This document shows positions 43,555 to 53,090 of a DNA stretch of 64,000 bases, piece after piece. Position numbers and translations under genes: made by a program. The notes below the pieces were generated by a model, which saw only the letters and a list, made by a program, of their open reading frames with translations, did not search any database and was not told the origin of the DNA. The stretch is from JAWLDA01 sp041686855. GTDB lineage: Bacteria > Bacillota > Limnochordia > DTU080 > RSA5. The DNA is taken from the NCBI GenBank assembly GCA_041686855.1, contig JAWLDA010000002.1:310001-374000 (forward strand), read 5' to 3'. How positions within the stretch are numbered: the stretch's first letter is position 1; the number at the start of each line of letters is the position of its first letter.

Positions 43555-45114
43555 TCACGTCATCGGCAGTAGATTGGTGGCCAGGTCGAGGGCCACTCGT
43601 GGCATGAGACCCAAGTAGAGCGTACCTGCGACGCAGACGGCGACGACCAGAGCTAAGGACCACGAATAACCAATCTCCACACTCGACATGCGTGGCTGTA
43701 TTGGCGTCCCCGTGGAGTCACGCGTCTCCTGCGTCGGCTCTGCAGCTACAGCTACCTCGACCGCGTCAAGATTCTCGCGGCGCACCTCCATCCCCGCCTC
43801 GCTCGTGCCCAGCATAGCCATGATCACCTTCACATACGCGTACGCGGAGATCGCCGTCGTGACAGCGAGTCCGCCGACAAGCCATGCCGCCACATCGCCC
43901 ACCCCACTACTCAGTGCAGCTGCCGCAATGATAAGCTTCCCAGAGAAGCCGGCGGTAGTGGGAAATCCGATGAGCGATAACATAAAGAGCGTCATCGTGC
44001 CGGCCAAGACGGGCCGGCGACGAAAGAGTCCAGCCAAATCCTCGAGCGACTCACCCTCCTGGCCGTTGCGGCTCAGCCAAACCACGATCGCGAAAGCTCC
44101 CAAATTCATAAAGAGGTAAGCCATCAAATAGAAAGCTCCGGCAGAGACACCTTGATCGCTGAGTCCCAAAAAGGAGAGGCTTAGGTAACCGACGTGCGCG
44201 ATACCCGAGTAGGCCAACAGGCGCTTCACGTTCGTCTGGACACAAGCGCCTAAACTTCCGACAACCATACTCAATCCTGCAAGCGCCCACAACGGCACCA
44301 GCAATGACGTCTCACCTTGAGGTACAACTGCCAGCAGAAATCGGGTCAACCCGGCAAACGCAGCTGCGCGAGTCCCGACGGTCATAAAAGCAGTGACAGG
44401 CGCCGAAGCTCCTTGATAGACGTCGGGGGCCCACTTGTGAAACGGGACCAAGGCCAACTTAAACGCGAACGAAAGGACGACCAGACCGACGCCTACCTGC
44501 ATCAGCGTCGAAGCGCCATCACTCCAGCCGGCGATGAGTGCCGTGAAATCCATGCTCCCCGTCTGGCCGTAGATAAAGCCGAGTCCGTACAGCATTGCTG
44601 CCGATGCGACGCTCCCTAGGACGAGATACTTAAATCCGGCTTCCTTCGCCTTAGTATCGCGCTCGCCAAATGCGACAAGGACGTAAAGGCTTAAGGAGAG
44701 GAGTTCGAGTCCCAAGAAGAGCGTCATAAAGTTTCCCGCGCCCGCGAGCACCATCATCCCCATAGCGGCCCACAAGATCAACGCTAAGTACCCGGAGACG
44801 TCTCTCTCCTTGCGGAAGAAGCTCAGCAATACAGCCAAGAATGCGGCACTCAATACGATCATTCCAAAGAGGAGGCCAAACCGATCGAGTGAGTACGCTC
44901 CCCCAAAAACGGCTTGAGAGGTCGCGGCGCCACTCGACCAAAGAGAGAGCGTGTACCATCCAGCGAGCAGGATACCCCCAAGGGCAACAGCGTACCACCA
45001 GGGACGAGAGCGTTCGTAAGGGAGGATGAGATCGAGAATCAACACAAGTAACGCGGCCGTAGCCAGTGTGAGCAATGGAGCAATTGCGCTAAAGTTCATC
45101 TCTACGATACTCAA
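43555..45114 (-). CDS. nuoN: NADH-quinone oxidoreductase subunit N
   Basis: One of the three antiporter-like proton-pumping subunits of complex I, 519 residues with about 14 spans. The conserved Glu137 (LGLELLSLSLY), Lys219 (FKLALVPFHKWAPDVYQGA) and Lys393 (GFSGKLI) are present, but the helix-8 Lys normally found in GTKAAAF is Arg249 (GTRAAAF). The C-terminal loop before the last span is extended and acidic (about residues 440-480). The TTG at 45114 has AGGGGG eight bases upstream. It is the last gene of the operon; nuoM, which usually lies between nuoL and nuoN, is absent. Confidence 0.95.
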   Translation of the reverse strand: MSIVEMNFSAIAPLLTLATAALLVLILDLILPYERSRPWWYAVALGGILLAGWYTLSLWSSGAATSQAVFGGAYSLDRFGLLFGMIVLSAAFLAVLLSFFRKERDVSGYLALILWAAMGMMVLAGAGNFMTLFLGLELLSLSLYVLVAFGERDTKAKEAGFKYLVLGSVASAAMLYGLGFIYGQTGSMDFTALIAGWSDGASTLMQVGVGLVVLSFAFKLALVPFHKWAPDVYQGASAPVTAFMTVGTRAAAFAGLTRFLLAVVPQGETSLLVPLWALAGLSMVVGSLGACVQTNVKRLLAYSGIAHVGYLSLSFLGLSDQGVSAGAFYLMAYLFMNLGAFAIVVWLSRNGQEGESLEDLAGLFRRRPVLAGTMTLFMLSLIGFPTTAGFSGKLIIAAAALSSGVGDVAAWLVGGLAVTTAISAYAYVKVIMAMLGTSEAGMEVRRENLDAVEVAVAAEPTQETRDSTGTPIQPRMSSVEIGYSWSLALVVAVCVAGTLYLGLMPRVALDLATNLLPMT

Positions 45115-45180
45115 GGAGTGAGCCCCCTATGCTTCGAATTACCCATGCCATGCTCTGCCAGGTCACCGTGATTGATCGGT

Positions 45181-46980
45181 CTATAGTAGGAGGAAATAAA
45201 ACACGAACGCCGCGAATCCAGCGAAGAATGTCAAAGCGTAGCGCCTTACGAATCCCGATTGAACTCGAAGCGCTCCAACTTTAGCCCAACGCCCGATCGA
45301 TGCGGCTCCCCACACATAAAGGTCGTCGAGGTAAAATGCATTGGCAACCGGCCCTCCCAACCGCCGTTGCAAACTCCTTTGAGCCCGAGCTCGCCCTTGT
45401 CCCGACGGGCCGAACAATTTGAGTCCTACGATGAAGCCGATCGCTGCCATCCCTAGTACGAGAATGACTGGGAACCCGAAGGAGTCGACGTGTACCGCCT
45501 CATGGCCGAAACGCGCAAAGACCGGCGCCAAGTACGTCCCTGGGACCTGAGTGATGCCCGGGATCGCGATCAGGCCCGAGAGTGTTGAGGCGACTGCGAG
45601 GACGGCCACGGGGAATCCCATCACTCCTCCCCTGCCTCGATGTACATGGTTACTCTCCGTCTCAGACGCTTCGCCGCCAAAGATCAATATGAAGAGGCGG
45701 GCCATATAATAGGCGGTGAGTCCGGCCGTCACAACGCCGATCAACCATAGCCCTACATGCCCTTCGTGAAGGGCTGCTGCCAAGATCTCCTCTTTACTAA
45801 AGAATCCTGCGAAACCGGGCGCTCCGGAGATCGCCAACACCCCGGCAAGGAACGTCCAGTAGACGAATGGGAGCTGGCGCCCAAGACCACCCATTTTACG
45901 AATATCCTGCTCTCCGCTCAAGTGGTGCGAGATCATTCCGGCACCCAAAAATAGGAGTGCTTTAAAGAACGCGTGCGTGAAGAAATGGAAAGCCGACGCG
46001 GCGTAAGCGCCAACCCCGGCGCCCATGAGCATGTACCCTAGTTGGCTCATTGTCGAGTACGCCAGTACCCGCTTGATATCAAACTGGCGCGTGGCGACAA
46101 TCGCACCAAAGAGCGCGGAGAGTGCGCCGATGACGGCCACTGTCTGCATTGCCACCGGGGAGGCCGAGAAGAGGGGGAATGCGCGGATCACAAGGTAGAC
46201 TCCTGCCGTCACCATGGTCGCCGCATGGATGAGTGCGCTCACCGGTGTCGGACCCTGCATTGCATCCGGCAGCCAAGTATGCAAAGGGAGTTGCGCTGAT
46301 TTGGTTACGATTCCCACGAGGAGTAGGAGTGAAATGGCCGTGACAATCCCCGGGGTGGCCCCCGATGCTTGAGAGAAGATTTCGGCGTATGCGAGCGATC
46401 CGAACTCCCGCACCATCAACGCGAGTGCGACGACCATCGCCGACTCACCAGCTATGTTAATCAGTAAGGCTTTGTTGGCTGCGGCGCGCGCCTCCGCTTT
46501 TTCGGTCCAAAATCCGATCAGCAAGAATGATGCGAACCCGACATTGGCCCATCCAACCAGTAGGCCGACAAAATTGTCCGCAAGCACAAGTAGCGCCATC
46601 GAAAAGATGAAGTAATTTAGCTCGGCGAAGAATCTCGCAAACCCTTTGACGTCCGCCATGTAACCAATTGAGTAGACGTGGATTAAAAACCCGACGCCAG
46701 TCACGACTAAGAGCCACCAGAGTGTGAGTGCGTCAGCCATCAATCCAACGTGTAGCTCGAAGGGGAGCGATTGCCCCCAAACAAAGAGTGACTGGCGGAG
46801 CGGGACACCTGTGGCGGGAAGCTGTCCCATCGCCTGAAGCGTTAACACGAAGCTGACCGCCACTACGAGGCTCCCGAGCCATCCGGCCGCATTGCGAGAG
46901 AGTCCCTTGCGCCCTACGCCTATGATTGCGGATCCTAACAGTGGAAGGAGCATAATCCAAACCAGCGTCGTTGATTCCAA
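45181..46980 (-). CDS. nuoL: NADH-quinone oxidoreductase subunit L
   Basis: The distal proton-pumping subunit of complex I, 599 residues, carrying the long C-terminal lateral helix region. Lys227 (VTKSAQLPLHTWLPDAMQG), the HAATMVTAGVY stretch, the THAFFKALLFLGAG His and Lys in FFSKEEIL are conserved. However, the helix-5 glutamate usually in GWEGVG is Ala145 here (GWANVG), and the nearby Asp is Glu179. The TTG start has AAAGGGG eight bases upstream. It is separated from nuoN by only 66 bases, where nuoM would be expected. Confidence 0.95.
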   Translation of the reverse strand: MESTTLVWIMLLPLLGSAIIGVGRKGLSRNAAGWLGSLVVAVSFVLTLQAMGQLPATGVPLRQSLFVWGQSLPFELHVGLMADALTLWWLLVVTGVGFLIHVYSIGYMADVKGFARFFAELNYFIFSMALLVLADNFVGLLVGWANVGFASFLLIGFWTEKAEARAAANKALLINIAGESAMVVALALMVREFGSLAYAEIFSQASGATPGIVTAISLLLLVGIVTKSAQLPLHTWLPDAMQGPTPVSALIHAATMVTAGVYLVIRAFPLFSASPVAMQTVAVIGALSALFGAIVATRQFDIKRVLAYSTMSQLGYMLMGAGVGAYAASAFHFFTHAFFKALLFLGAGMISHHLSGEQDIRKMGGLGRQLPFVYWTFLAGVLAISGAPGFAGFFSKEEILAAALHEGHVGLWLIGVVTAGLTAYYMARLFILIFGGEASETESNHVHRGRGGVMGFPVAVLAVASTLSGLIAIPGITQVPGTYLAPVFARFGHEAVHVDSFGFPVILVLGMAAIGFIVGLKLFGPSGQGRARAQRSLQRRLGGPVANAFYLDDLYVWGAASIGRWAKVGALRVQSGFVRRYALTFFAGFAAFVFYFLLL

Positions 46981-47010
46981 GCGTCTCGACCCCTTTTATC
47001 CTCGAGGTGG

Positions 47011-47319
47011 CTATCCGCGTAACATTGCAGCTTCGTCCACATCGACTTCACTGCGACGACGAAAAATCAACACAATGATCGCCAATCCGATGGCAACCTC
47101 GGCCGCAGCCACAGTGATAACAATGAAAGAGAGAATGTGCCCCTCCATATTGCCCCACTGCCTTGCGTAGGCGATAAATGTAAGGTTAGCGGCATTCCAC
47201 ATGAGCTCGATACACATCAACACCACCAATGGGCTTCGCCGAATAAGCAAGCCCACCGCTCCTACTGCAAAGATGATGGCGCTCAGCGCTACGTACCCTT
47301 CGAGTAACCCTGGATTCAT
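47011..47319 (-). CDS. nuoK: NADH-quinone oxidoreductase subunit K
   Basis: A three-helix membrane subunit of complex I. The two conserved membrane Glu residues of the E-channel are kept (MCIELMWNAANL and VAAAEVAIGLAI). The ATG at 47319 is eight bases after GGTGGAGG, giving 102 residues, close to the 100 residues of the E. coli protein; a GTG fifteen bases earlier is less likely. It follows nuoJ directly. Confidence 0.95.
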   Translation of the reverse strand: MNPGLLEGYVALSAIIFAVGAVGLLIRRSPLVVLMCIELMWNAANLTFIAYARQWGNMEGHILSFIVITVAAAEVAIGLAIIVLIFRRRSEVDVDEAAMLRG

Positions 47320-47334
47320 GAACTCTGCCTCCAC

Positions 47335-47838
47335 CTAAGAGTCTCGGCGTCCCACGAGGACCACCACACCTACTACGGCGACCATCAGCACAAACGCCGT
47401 GAGTTCGAAGGGGAATACATGTGTGGTGAGCAGCTCTCTTCCAAAAGTCGCCGCTGTGCCAAATCCATCCTGGAGCGTGACATTCGTACCAAAGATACCG
47501 TTACGAACGATCGAGACAGTCAATAAGAGTCCGACGACCACCCCTGCAGCGATTCCCAGCTCCTTTTGCGCCACTAATCGACTGGGCGCTTGCTCTTTGG
47601 CCATCTTGCTCACCGATAGCAGGGCGATAACAAAGAGGAACAGGATGAGGATTGCGCCGGCGTAGATGATCACCTGGATGACAGCCAGAAACTCCGCGCT
47701 TAGCGAGAGATACAGCACCGCGAGCGCAACGAAGTTGACCATCAGCGCCAGGACATTGTGTACCGGCGTGCGAGCGGCAACCACGCCGATAGCGCCCAAC
47801 ACAGCGACGATTCCCGCGATCCAGAATACCGCCGTCAC
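47335..47838 (-). CDS. nuoJ: NADH-quinone oxidoreductase subunit J
   Basis: A membrane subunit with five spans (167 residues) that links the quinone-side channel to the antiporter arm of complex I. The conserved third-helix region VIQVIIYAGAILILFLFVI is intact. The GTG start overlaps the nuoI stop by four bases (GTGA) with GGTGGA upstream, so the two are coupled. The length is typical. Confidence 0.95.
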   Translation of the reverse strand: MTAVFWIAGIVAVLGAIGVVAARTPVHNVLALMVNFVALAVLYLSLSAEFLAVIQVIIYAGAILILFLFVIALLSVSKMAKEQAPSRLVAQKELGIAAGVVVGLLLTVSIVRNGIFGTNVTLQDGFGTAATFGRELLTTHVFPFELTAFVLMVAVVGVVVLVGRRDS

Positions 47839-48323
47839 AGCGCATCCACCGCCTTGCGCCCCGAGTATTCGGGGTACACATTCTCGGGCACTTTGAAAGA
47901 GCTGGTCTCCTTGTTCACCAGTCGATCCCGTCCGTAGACCAGTGATTCGCGCGTGAAGTCCGCCAATTCAAACTCCTGTGTGAGGTGTAGGGCATCGGTT
48001 GGACATGCATCTTCACATAGACCGCAAAAGATGCAACGAAGCATGTCGATCTCGTACTTAAACGCGTACCGCTCACCGGGTGAATTCGGATGCACGGGAT
48101 TGTTCTCTTTGGCCATCACCGTAATTGCTGCCGCAGGGCATGAAACTTGACAGAGTTCACAGCCGATACACATTTCGAGGCCATTGTCGTAGCGACGCAA
48201 TTCGTGCCTGCCTCGAAAGCGGCTAGAGCGCGGTTTCTTCTGATTGGGGTATTCGATGGTTACCTTCTCCCGGAACAGGGTGCGCAGAGTGGTCCCCATT
48301 CCTTTGACGATTCCCCTGATCAT
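47835..48323 (-). CDS. nuoI: NADH-quinone oxidoreductase subunit I
   Basis: The TYKY-type subunit carrying clusters N6a and N6b, which pass electrons toward NuoB. Two CxxCxxCxxxCP motifs are present (CIGCELCQVSCP and CIFCGLCEDACP). The protein (162 residues) is peripheral to the membrane. It follows nuoH by about 80 bases and overlaps nuoJ; its own ribosome binding site is weak (GGGTGG). Confidence 0.95.
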   Translation of the reverse strand: MIRGIVKGMGTTLRTLFREKVTIEYPNQKKPRSSRFRGRHELRRYDNGLEMCIGCELCQVSCPAAAITVMAKENNPVHPNSPGERYAFKYEIDMLRCIFCGLCEDACPTDALHLTQEFELADFTRESLVYGRDRLVNKETSSFKVPENVYPEYSGRKAVDAL

Positions 48324-48403
48324 GTATTAACCCACCCCTCTCTTCCTCACCTAAGCTCGATGTTCTCGTGGTCGATTTATAAGCGTCCGGACTCCGATTC
48401 GCA

Positions 48404-49390
48404 CTAGGAGAGAGCCACTGCCGCGGCCGTTACCACAAGATTGAGAATGGCAAGCGGCAGCATCACCTTCCAGCCGAAAGTCATCAGGCGGTCGTAGCGA
48501 AGGCGCGGTAGACTGGCTCGAATCCAAATGAAGCAGAAAATTAGGCAGGCGACTTTAAGCGCGAACCACGCAATCGACGGTATAGGTATGAACGGGAGAC
48601 CGTGCCATCCGCCAAGGTACAGCAGAGTCACCAACGAACACATCGTGATCATGTTGATGTATTCGGCGACCGCGAACATGGAGAAGCGGATACCGGTGTA
48701 CTCGGTGTTGTACCCGGAGACCAACTCCGTCTCCGCCTCGGGTAGGTCAAACGGTATTCGATTCACTTCAGCGATTGCGCTGACGAAGAAGATCAAGAAG
48801 CCTATTGGGTTGAGGATTGCAAACCACAGACCTTCTTGCGCTGAAACGATGTCGTAGAGGTTAAGCGATCCGGCGAGGATGATCACTCCGACCACACTCA
48901 TGCCGAGGGACAACTCGTAACTGATCATTTGCGCCGTCGAACGCAGCGATCCAAGGAGCGAGTACTTACTTTGGGACGCCCAGCCGGCTAAAGTGAGCCC
49001 GTAGACGCCGATCGACGTCGTTGCAAGGAGCACCAGAATGCCGGCGTTGGGATTGATGATCGACAGCTCAATCGAACGGCCAAAGAGCTGTAGCGGAGGT
49101 CCGATCGGAATCACGGCGAACGCCATTAGCGCGATGAACAGACTGATAACAGGAGCGATCTGGTACGTCGTTCGATCGGCGTCGGCAGGGATGATGTCCT
49201 CCTTTAAGATCATTTTCGCGCCGTCGGCTAAAGGTTGAAGCAGCCCCCACGGTCCGGTCCGGTTGGGTCCTAGACGCAACTGGAAGTATCCGAGCACTTT
49301 ACGTTCCATCAACATGATGTAGGCGAACGCCGTCAACAAGACGATGACAAGGACGACGGATTTGGCAGCTACAATAAGTAAGTCGCCCAC
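48404..49390 (-). CDS. nuoH: NADH-quinone oxidoreductase subunit H
   Basis: The quinone-chamber membrane subunit, 328 residues with eight to nine spans. Conserved stretches include MLMERKVLGYFQLRLGPNRTGPWGLLQP (only partly quoted: ERKVLGYFQLRLGPNR), LADGAKMILKED, and the acidic loop EVNRIPFDLPEAETELVSGY, which carries the E-channel residues. The GTG start is 11 bases after GGAGG. It follows nuoG with three bases between. Confidence 0.96.
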   Translation of the reverse strand: MGDLLIVAAKSVVLVIVLLTAFAYIMLMERKVLGYFQLRLGPNRTGPWGLLQPLADGAKMILKEDIIPADADRTTYQIAPVISLFIALMAFAVIPIGPPLQLFGRSIELSIINPNAGILVLLATTSIGVYGLTLAGWASQSKYSLLGSLRSTAQMISYELSLGMSVVGVIILAGSLNLYDIVSAQEGLWFAILNPIGFLIFFVSAIAEVNRIPFDLPEAETELVSGYNTEYTGIRFSMFAVAEYINMITMCSLVTLLYLGGWHGLPFIPIPSIAWFALKVACLIFCFIWIRASLPRLRYDRLMTFGWKVMLPLAILNLVVTAAAVALS

Positions 49391-49393
49391 GCT

Positions 49394-51793
49394 TTATCCC
49401 ACCTCCTCGGCAACAGGCTTTGCGAGTGAGAGTGTGACCAAGGTCGTCGCACCGAACACATTAACTGGCGCTTCCACGAGGCCTTTGGGTACCTGGACCG
49501 TCCCTGGAACCACCTGTTCGTCAACGGCGAGGGTCAATGTAAGCTCTCCCGGCCCGCCTTGCAAGATCACCGCGTCGCCATCGCCGAGTTGGAGCCGACC
49601 AGCGTCCTTAGGATGAACTATCGCTGCTGCCTCCGGGCGTGCACGTCGGAGACCGTCGTCGAAGAGCGAGGTGCCGCCACCGGCGAATAGCCGCTCGACC
49701 GCAACCAAGGTGAGCTCCTCCTCCGCCGGGTTCCTCCGTTTGGAGGAACGACTCTCCCGCTCCGCCCCGGTGAGCAATGTCATCTCGACAGGGGCCGCAG
49801 TCAGGCGGCGCTCCCGCACGTTCCAGCCGGTCAGGCTCTGTATCTCCCATTCGAGCTCCTTGACACTCCCTGCTATCCGTACACCGAGCGCCTCGCCGAT
49901 TCCGACGAAGATGGCCCCGTCGGGTCGTGCCTCAAACTCGTTTTGCATAGCCCGGTCGACTCGTTGCACGTTGCCGTCCATCGTCGTGTAGTGCCCCGCC
50001 TTTGCCGGGAAAGAAGCGGCGGGCAGAACGATGTCGGCACTCTGAGCCACTTCGGTAAGGAATAGCTCCTGCACAACGAGGAAGGGAACGGCTTGGAGCG
50101 CCTCCACGACGAGGTTGCGATCAGGGAAGGTAGTGTGGAGGTTTGCACCGACCAAGAAAAGGGCCTGCAAGCGACCGTCGAGGGCTTCTTGCAACATCTC
50201 TCGTGTGTTCCATCCGGCCTGCGTGGCCAGTTTGGTCTGCCACGATCGTTCAACTTCTTTCCGTGCATTCTCGTCATCTATCGCTTTATATCCCGGCAAT
50301 CGGTCGGGACGCACACCCATACTGTCGGCGCCCCACGCATTGCTCTGCTCACCTGGAATGAGCAGCTTCACGTCACTGCCGGACGCTTTGAGCTCTTGCA
50401 TGAGTGTTGTAAGCGCCGCGCCCACCGCCGGATCCCGACCGCTCCACACGACGACCACGCGCTCTTTCCCCTGCACGAGCTTACGAAGCCGCTTGGCCCT
50501 AAGCGTCGCGACGACCTCGTCGCCCACTGCAGGGAACTCGTGAATCTCCGGGCGATACCGGGGCATCGCCGGACCTATGGCCGCTATGGCAACGCTCCCC
50601 TTCTCGGCGGCCCGCCGCACCCTTAGATCCGCAACCGGCGCACGCTCAGATAAGAGCACATCGACCACTAGGACCGCGTCCGCGTCATCGATATCCGTCA
50701 TTCGCCCAACAAACTCAGCGTTGGAGGAGACGTACTGCTCACCCGTGCGCCAATCGACGTGTGGACTTCCGAAAGCCGTACGAACCAACTTCTGAAAGAG
50801 GTAGGCCTCTTCGTTGGTAAGCCGCCCACCCCCGATCGCGCCGATTGAGGCGCCGCCATGATCCCTGTGGATCTTGCGAATCTGGCGGCCGATCTCGGCA
50901 TACGCTTCGTCCCAACTCACCGGAGTCAGCTCACCGTCCTTGCGCACCAGTGGCTCCTTGAGGCGCTGTTCGCCATGTACGTATTTGTAATTAAAGCGAC
51001 CGCGGTCGCAGAGCCAGCCTCCGTCGGTGGCTGGGTCGTCCCGATTCACTACACGTGTTAGCTCGCCAAACCGAAAGTCGAGGCTTACGTTGCACCCGAC
51101 GGAGCAACCGGTACAAATCGAGGCGACTCTCGAGATATCCCAAGGCCGCGCCTTAAAGCGGTAGAGATCCGACGTCAAAGCTCCGACCGGACACAGCTCG
51201 ATCGTGTTTCCCGAGAAATACGAGTTGAACGGCGCCCCATCCGCCGTCGTGATCATCGCCTCATGAGCGCGCTCGGCGACAACCAAATGGTCCTCAGTAG
51301 AGACCTCGTGGTCAAACCGAGTGCAACGGCGGCACAAGATACACCGCTCTTCGTCGAGGACAATAAAGTTGCCGAGGTTCACCGCTTTGTTTTTGCGAAC
51401 CTTTGGGTCAAGCGATCGGCTCACTCCGGGACCAAATTTAAAGGTGTTATCTTGGAGAGGGCACTCTCCGCCCTTGTCACAAACCGGACAGTCGAGTGGG
51501 TGGTTAAGGAGCAAAAACTCGAGTACGCCACGCTGCAAACTTTGCACGAGGTCGCTCTTTGTGTTCACCACCATGCCGTCCGAAACGGGCATCGTACACG
51601 CCGTCACCGGTTTGCGTTGGCCCTCCACCTCGACCAAGCACATTCGGCAGACACCGGCAGGCTCAAGCTTGGGGTGGTAGCAAAAGACCGGGATGTCGTG
51701 GTCGGCCAGCTTAGCGGCTTCAACGAGCAGTATGCCGTTTGGGACCTGCACCTGTTTGCCGTCGATCGTGATCGTCACCCGTTCCGAGCTCAC
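49394..51793 (-). CDS. nuoG: NADH-quinone oxidoreductase subunit G
   Basis: The large iron-sulphur subunit of the complex I peripheral arm, 799 residues. The 2Fe-2S ligands lie in CYHPKLEPAGVCRMC, the His-ligated N5 cluster in HPLDCPVCDKGGEC, and N4 in CILCRRC. A fourth site CTGCSVGC plus a later Cys (WLCDRGRF) is typical of the extra N7 cluster seen in some bacteria. The C-terminal half is a molybdopterin-oxidoreductase-like domain without cofactor. The GTG start overlaps the nuoF stop by four bases. Confidence 0.95.
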   Translation of the reverse strand: MSSERVTITIDGKQVQVPNGILLVEAAKLADHDIPVFCYHPKLEPAGVCRMCLVEVEGQRKPVTACTMPVSDGMVVNTKSDLVQSLQRGVLEFLLLNHPLDCPVCDKGGECPLQDNTFKFGPGVSRSLDPKVRKNKAVNLGNFIVLDEERCILCRRCTRFDHEVSTEDHLVVAERAHEAMITTADGAPFNSYFSGNTIELCPVGALTSDLYRFKARPWDISRVASICTGCSVGCNVSLDFRFGELTRVVNRDDPATDGGWLCDRGRFNYKYVHGEQRLKEPLVRKDGELTPVSWDEAYAEIGRQIRKIHRDHGGASIGAIGGGRLTNEEAYLFQKLVRTAFGSPHVDWRTGEQYVSSNAEFVGRMTDIDDADAVLVVDVLLSERAPVADLRVRRAAEKGSVAIAAIGPAMPRYRPEIHEFPAVGDEVVATLRAKRLRKLVQGKERVVVVWSGRDPAVGAALTTLMQELKASGSDVKLLIPGEQSNAWGADSMGVRPDRLPGYKAIDDENARKEVERSWQTKLATQAGWNTREMLQEALDGRLQALFLVGANLHTTFPDRNLVVEALQAVPFLVVQELFLTEVAQSADIVLPAASFPAKAGHYTTMDGNVQRVDRAMQNEFEARPDGAIFVGIGEALGVRIAGSVKELEWEIQSLTGWNVRERRLTAAPVEMTLLTGAERESRSSKRRNPAEEELTLVAVERLFAGGGTSLFDDGLRRARPEAAAIVHPKDAGRLQLGDGDAVILQGGPGELTLTLAVDEQVVPGTVQVPKGLVEAPVNVFGATTLVTLSLAKPVAEEVG

Positions 51794-53076
51794 GCCGAAC
51801 GCACCTCCCGAGTCTGCAGGCCACAGGCCTCTCCGGCGGCATGGGCTGCAAATTCATCCTCAAAGTGGGTCAACACAGACTGCAGGAACGTAATCGAGAA
51901 GTCTGACAGTAAGCAGATGGTAGTGCCACTCATCGTCCCTTTTAGCGCTCTCAGTACCGCTAAGTCGTGCGGCGCGCCTTGGCCGTTCTCTAAGCGGCGC
52001 AAGATGCGAGACGTCCACGCGGTCCCTTCACGGCACGGCGTGCATTGACCGCACGACTCGTGTGAGAAGAAGTCGGCGTAATACAGCGCTGTCCGTACCA
52101 TGCACGCATTTTGGTCAAAGACCATTACGCCAGCCGTTCCGAGTATCGAACCTGCTGCCGGAACCGAGTCGAAGTCGAGTTGGATGTCGAGTTTATCGGG
52201 GAGTAACACGGGCGAGGAGGCTCCGCCCGGTTGAACCGCCTTGAGGGTGCTGCCGGGTCGAAGACCACCGGCGTGTTCCTCAATGAGCTCGCGCAAAGTT
52301 ACGCCCAAGGGCAGTTCGTAATTTCCTGGACGTTGGACGCAACCACTTACTGAGAAGATCTTGGGCCCGGGGCTCTTCTCGGTCCCGATTGACAAAAACC
52401 AATCGGCGCCTCGATCGACGATAAAGGGGACATTGCACAAGGTCTCCACGTTGTTGACGATAGTGGGCATTCCATACAATCCGGAGACGGCCGGGAACGG
52501 CGGCTTTAGCCGCGGCTCGCCGCGTCCCCCCTCCAACGAGCTGAGCAGGCCCGTCTCTTCACCGCAGATATAGGCTCCGGCTCCCCGGTGGACCGTAATC
52601 TCCTGACGGTAATCGCTCCCAAGAATGTTCTCGCCGACGTAGCCCTTTGCACGAGCCTGAGCGAGCGCTTTGACCAGGATCTCGTAACCCCGTTTAAACT
52701 CGCCCCGGATGTAAACGAACGACTGTGCACAGCGAGCCGCATACGAAGCGAGCAAGATCCCCTCGATCAGGAGGTGCGGGTTGTACTCAATGAGCATCTT
52801 ATTGTTAAACGTTCCCGGCTCGCTCTCGTCGGCGTTGCAGCACATATAGCGAGGCCGGCCGTCATCGGGCAGGAAGCCCCACTTAACACCAGCCGGGAAA
52901 CCGGCACCGCCGCGTCCGCGCAGCCCCGACTTCTTCACTTCCTCGTGCACCTCTGAAGAGGACATCTGAGTCATCGCCTTGCGCAGCGCCTGGTAACCGC
53001 CTTGCGATTCGTACACTTCGATGTCCGCGAGATCAAGTTCTCCGATACCTTTGGTTAATACCGGCTCATACGTCAC
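51790..53076 (-). CDS. nuoF: NADH-quinone oxidoreductase subunit F
   Basis: The NADH-dehydrogenase subunit that binds NADH and FMN and carries the N3 4Fe-4S cluster. The FMN/NADH site is recognisable as SGLRGRGGAGFPAGVKWGF and CNADESEPGTF, with GAGAYICGEETGLL, and the cluster as SCGQCTPCREG. The GTG at 53076 is seven bases after GGGGG and starts TYEPVLTKG; a TTG 18 bases earlier is less well supported. It overlaps nuoG by four bases and follows nuoE closely. Confidence 0.95.
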   Translation of the reverse strand: MTYEPVLTKGIGELDLADIEVYESQGGYQALRKAMTQMSSSEVHEEVKKSGLRGRGGAGFPAGVKWGFLPDDGRPRYMCCNADESEPGTFNNKMLIEYNPHLLIEGILLASYAARCAQSFVYIRGEFKRGYEILVKALAQARAKGYVGENILGSDYRQEITVHRGAGAYICGEETGLLSSLEGGRGEPRLKPPFPAVSGLYGMPTIVNNVETLCNVPFIVDRGADWFLSIGTEKSPGPKIFSVSGCVQRPGNYELPLGVTLRELIEEHAGGLRPGSTLKAVQPGGASSPVLLPDKLDIQLDFDSVPAAGSILGTAGVMVFDQNACMVRTALYYADFFSHESCGQCTPCREGTAWTSRILRRLENGQGAPHDLAVLRALKGTMSGTTICLLSDFSITFLQSVLTHFEDEFAAHAAGEACGLQTREVRSA

Positions 53077-53090
53077 GGGAATACCCCCAG

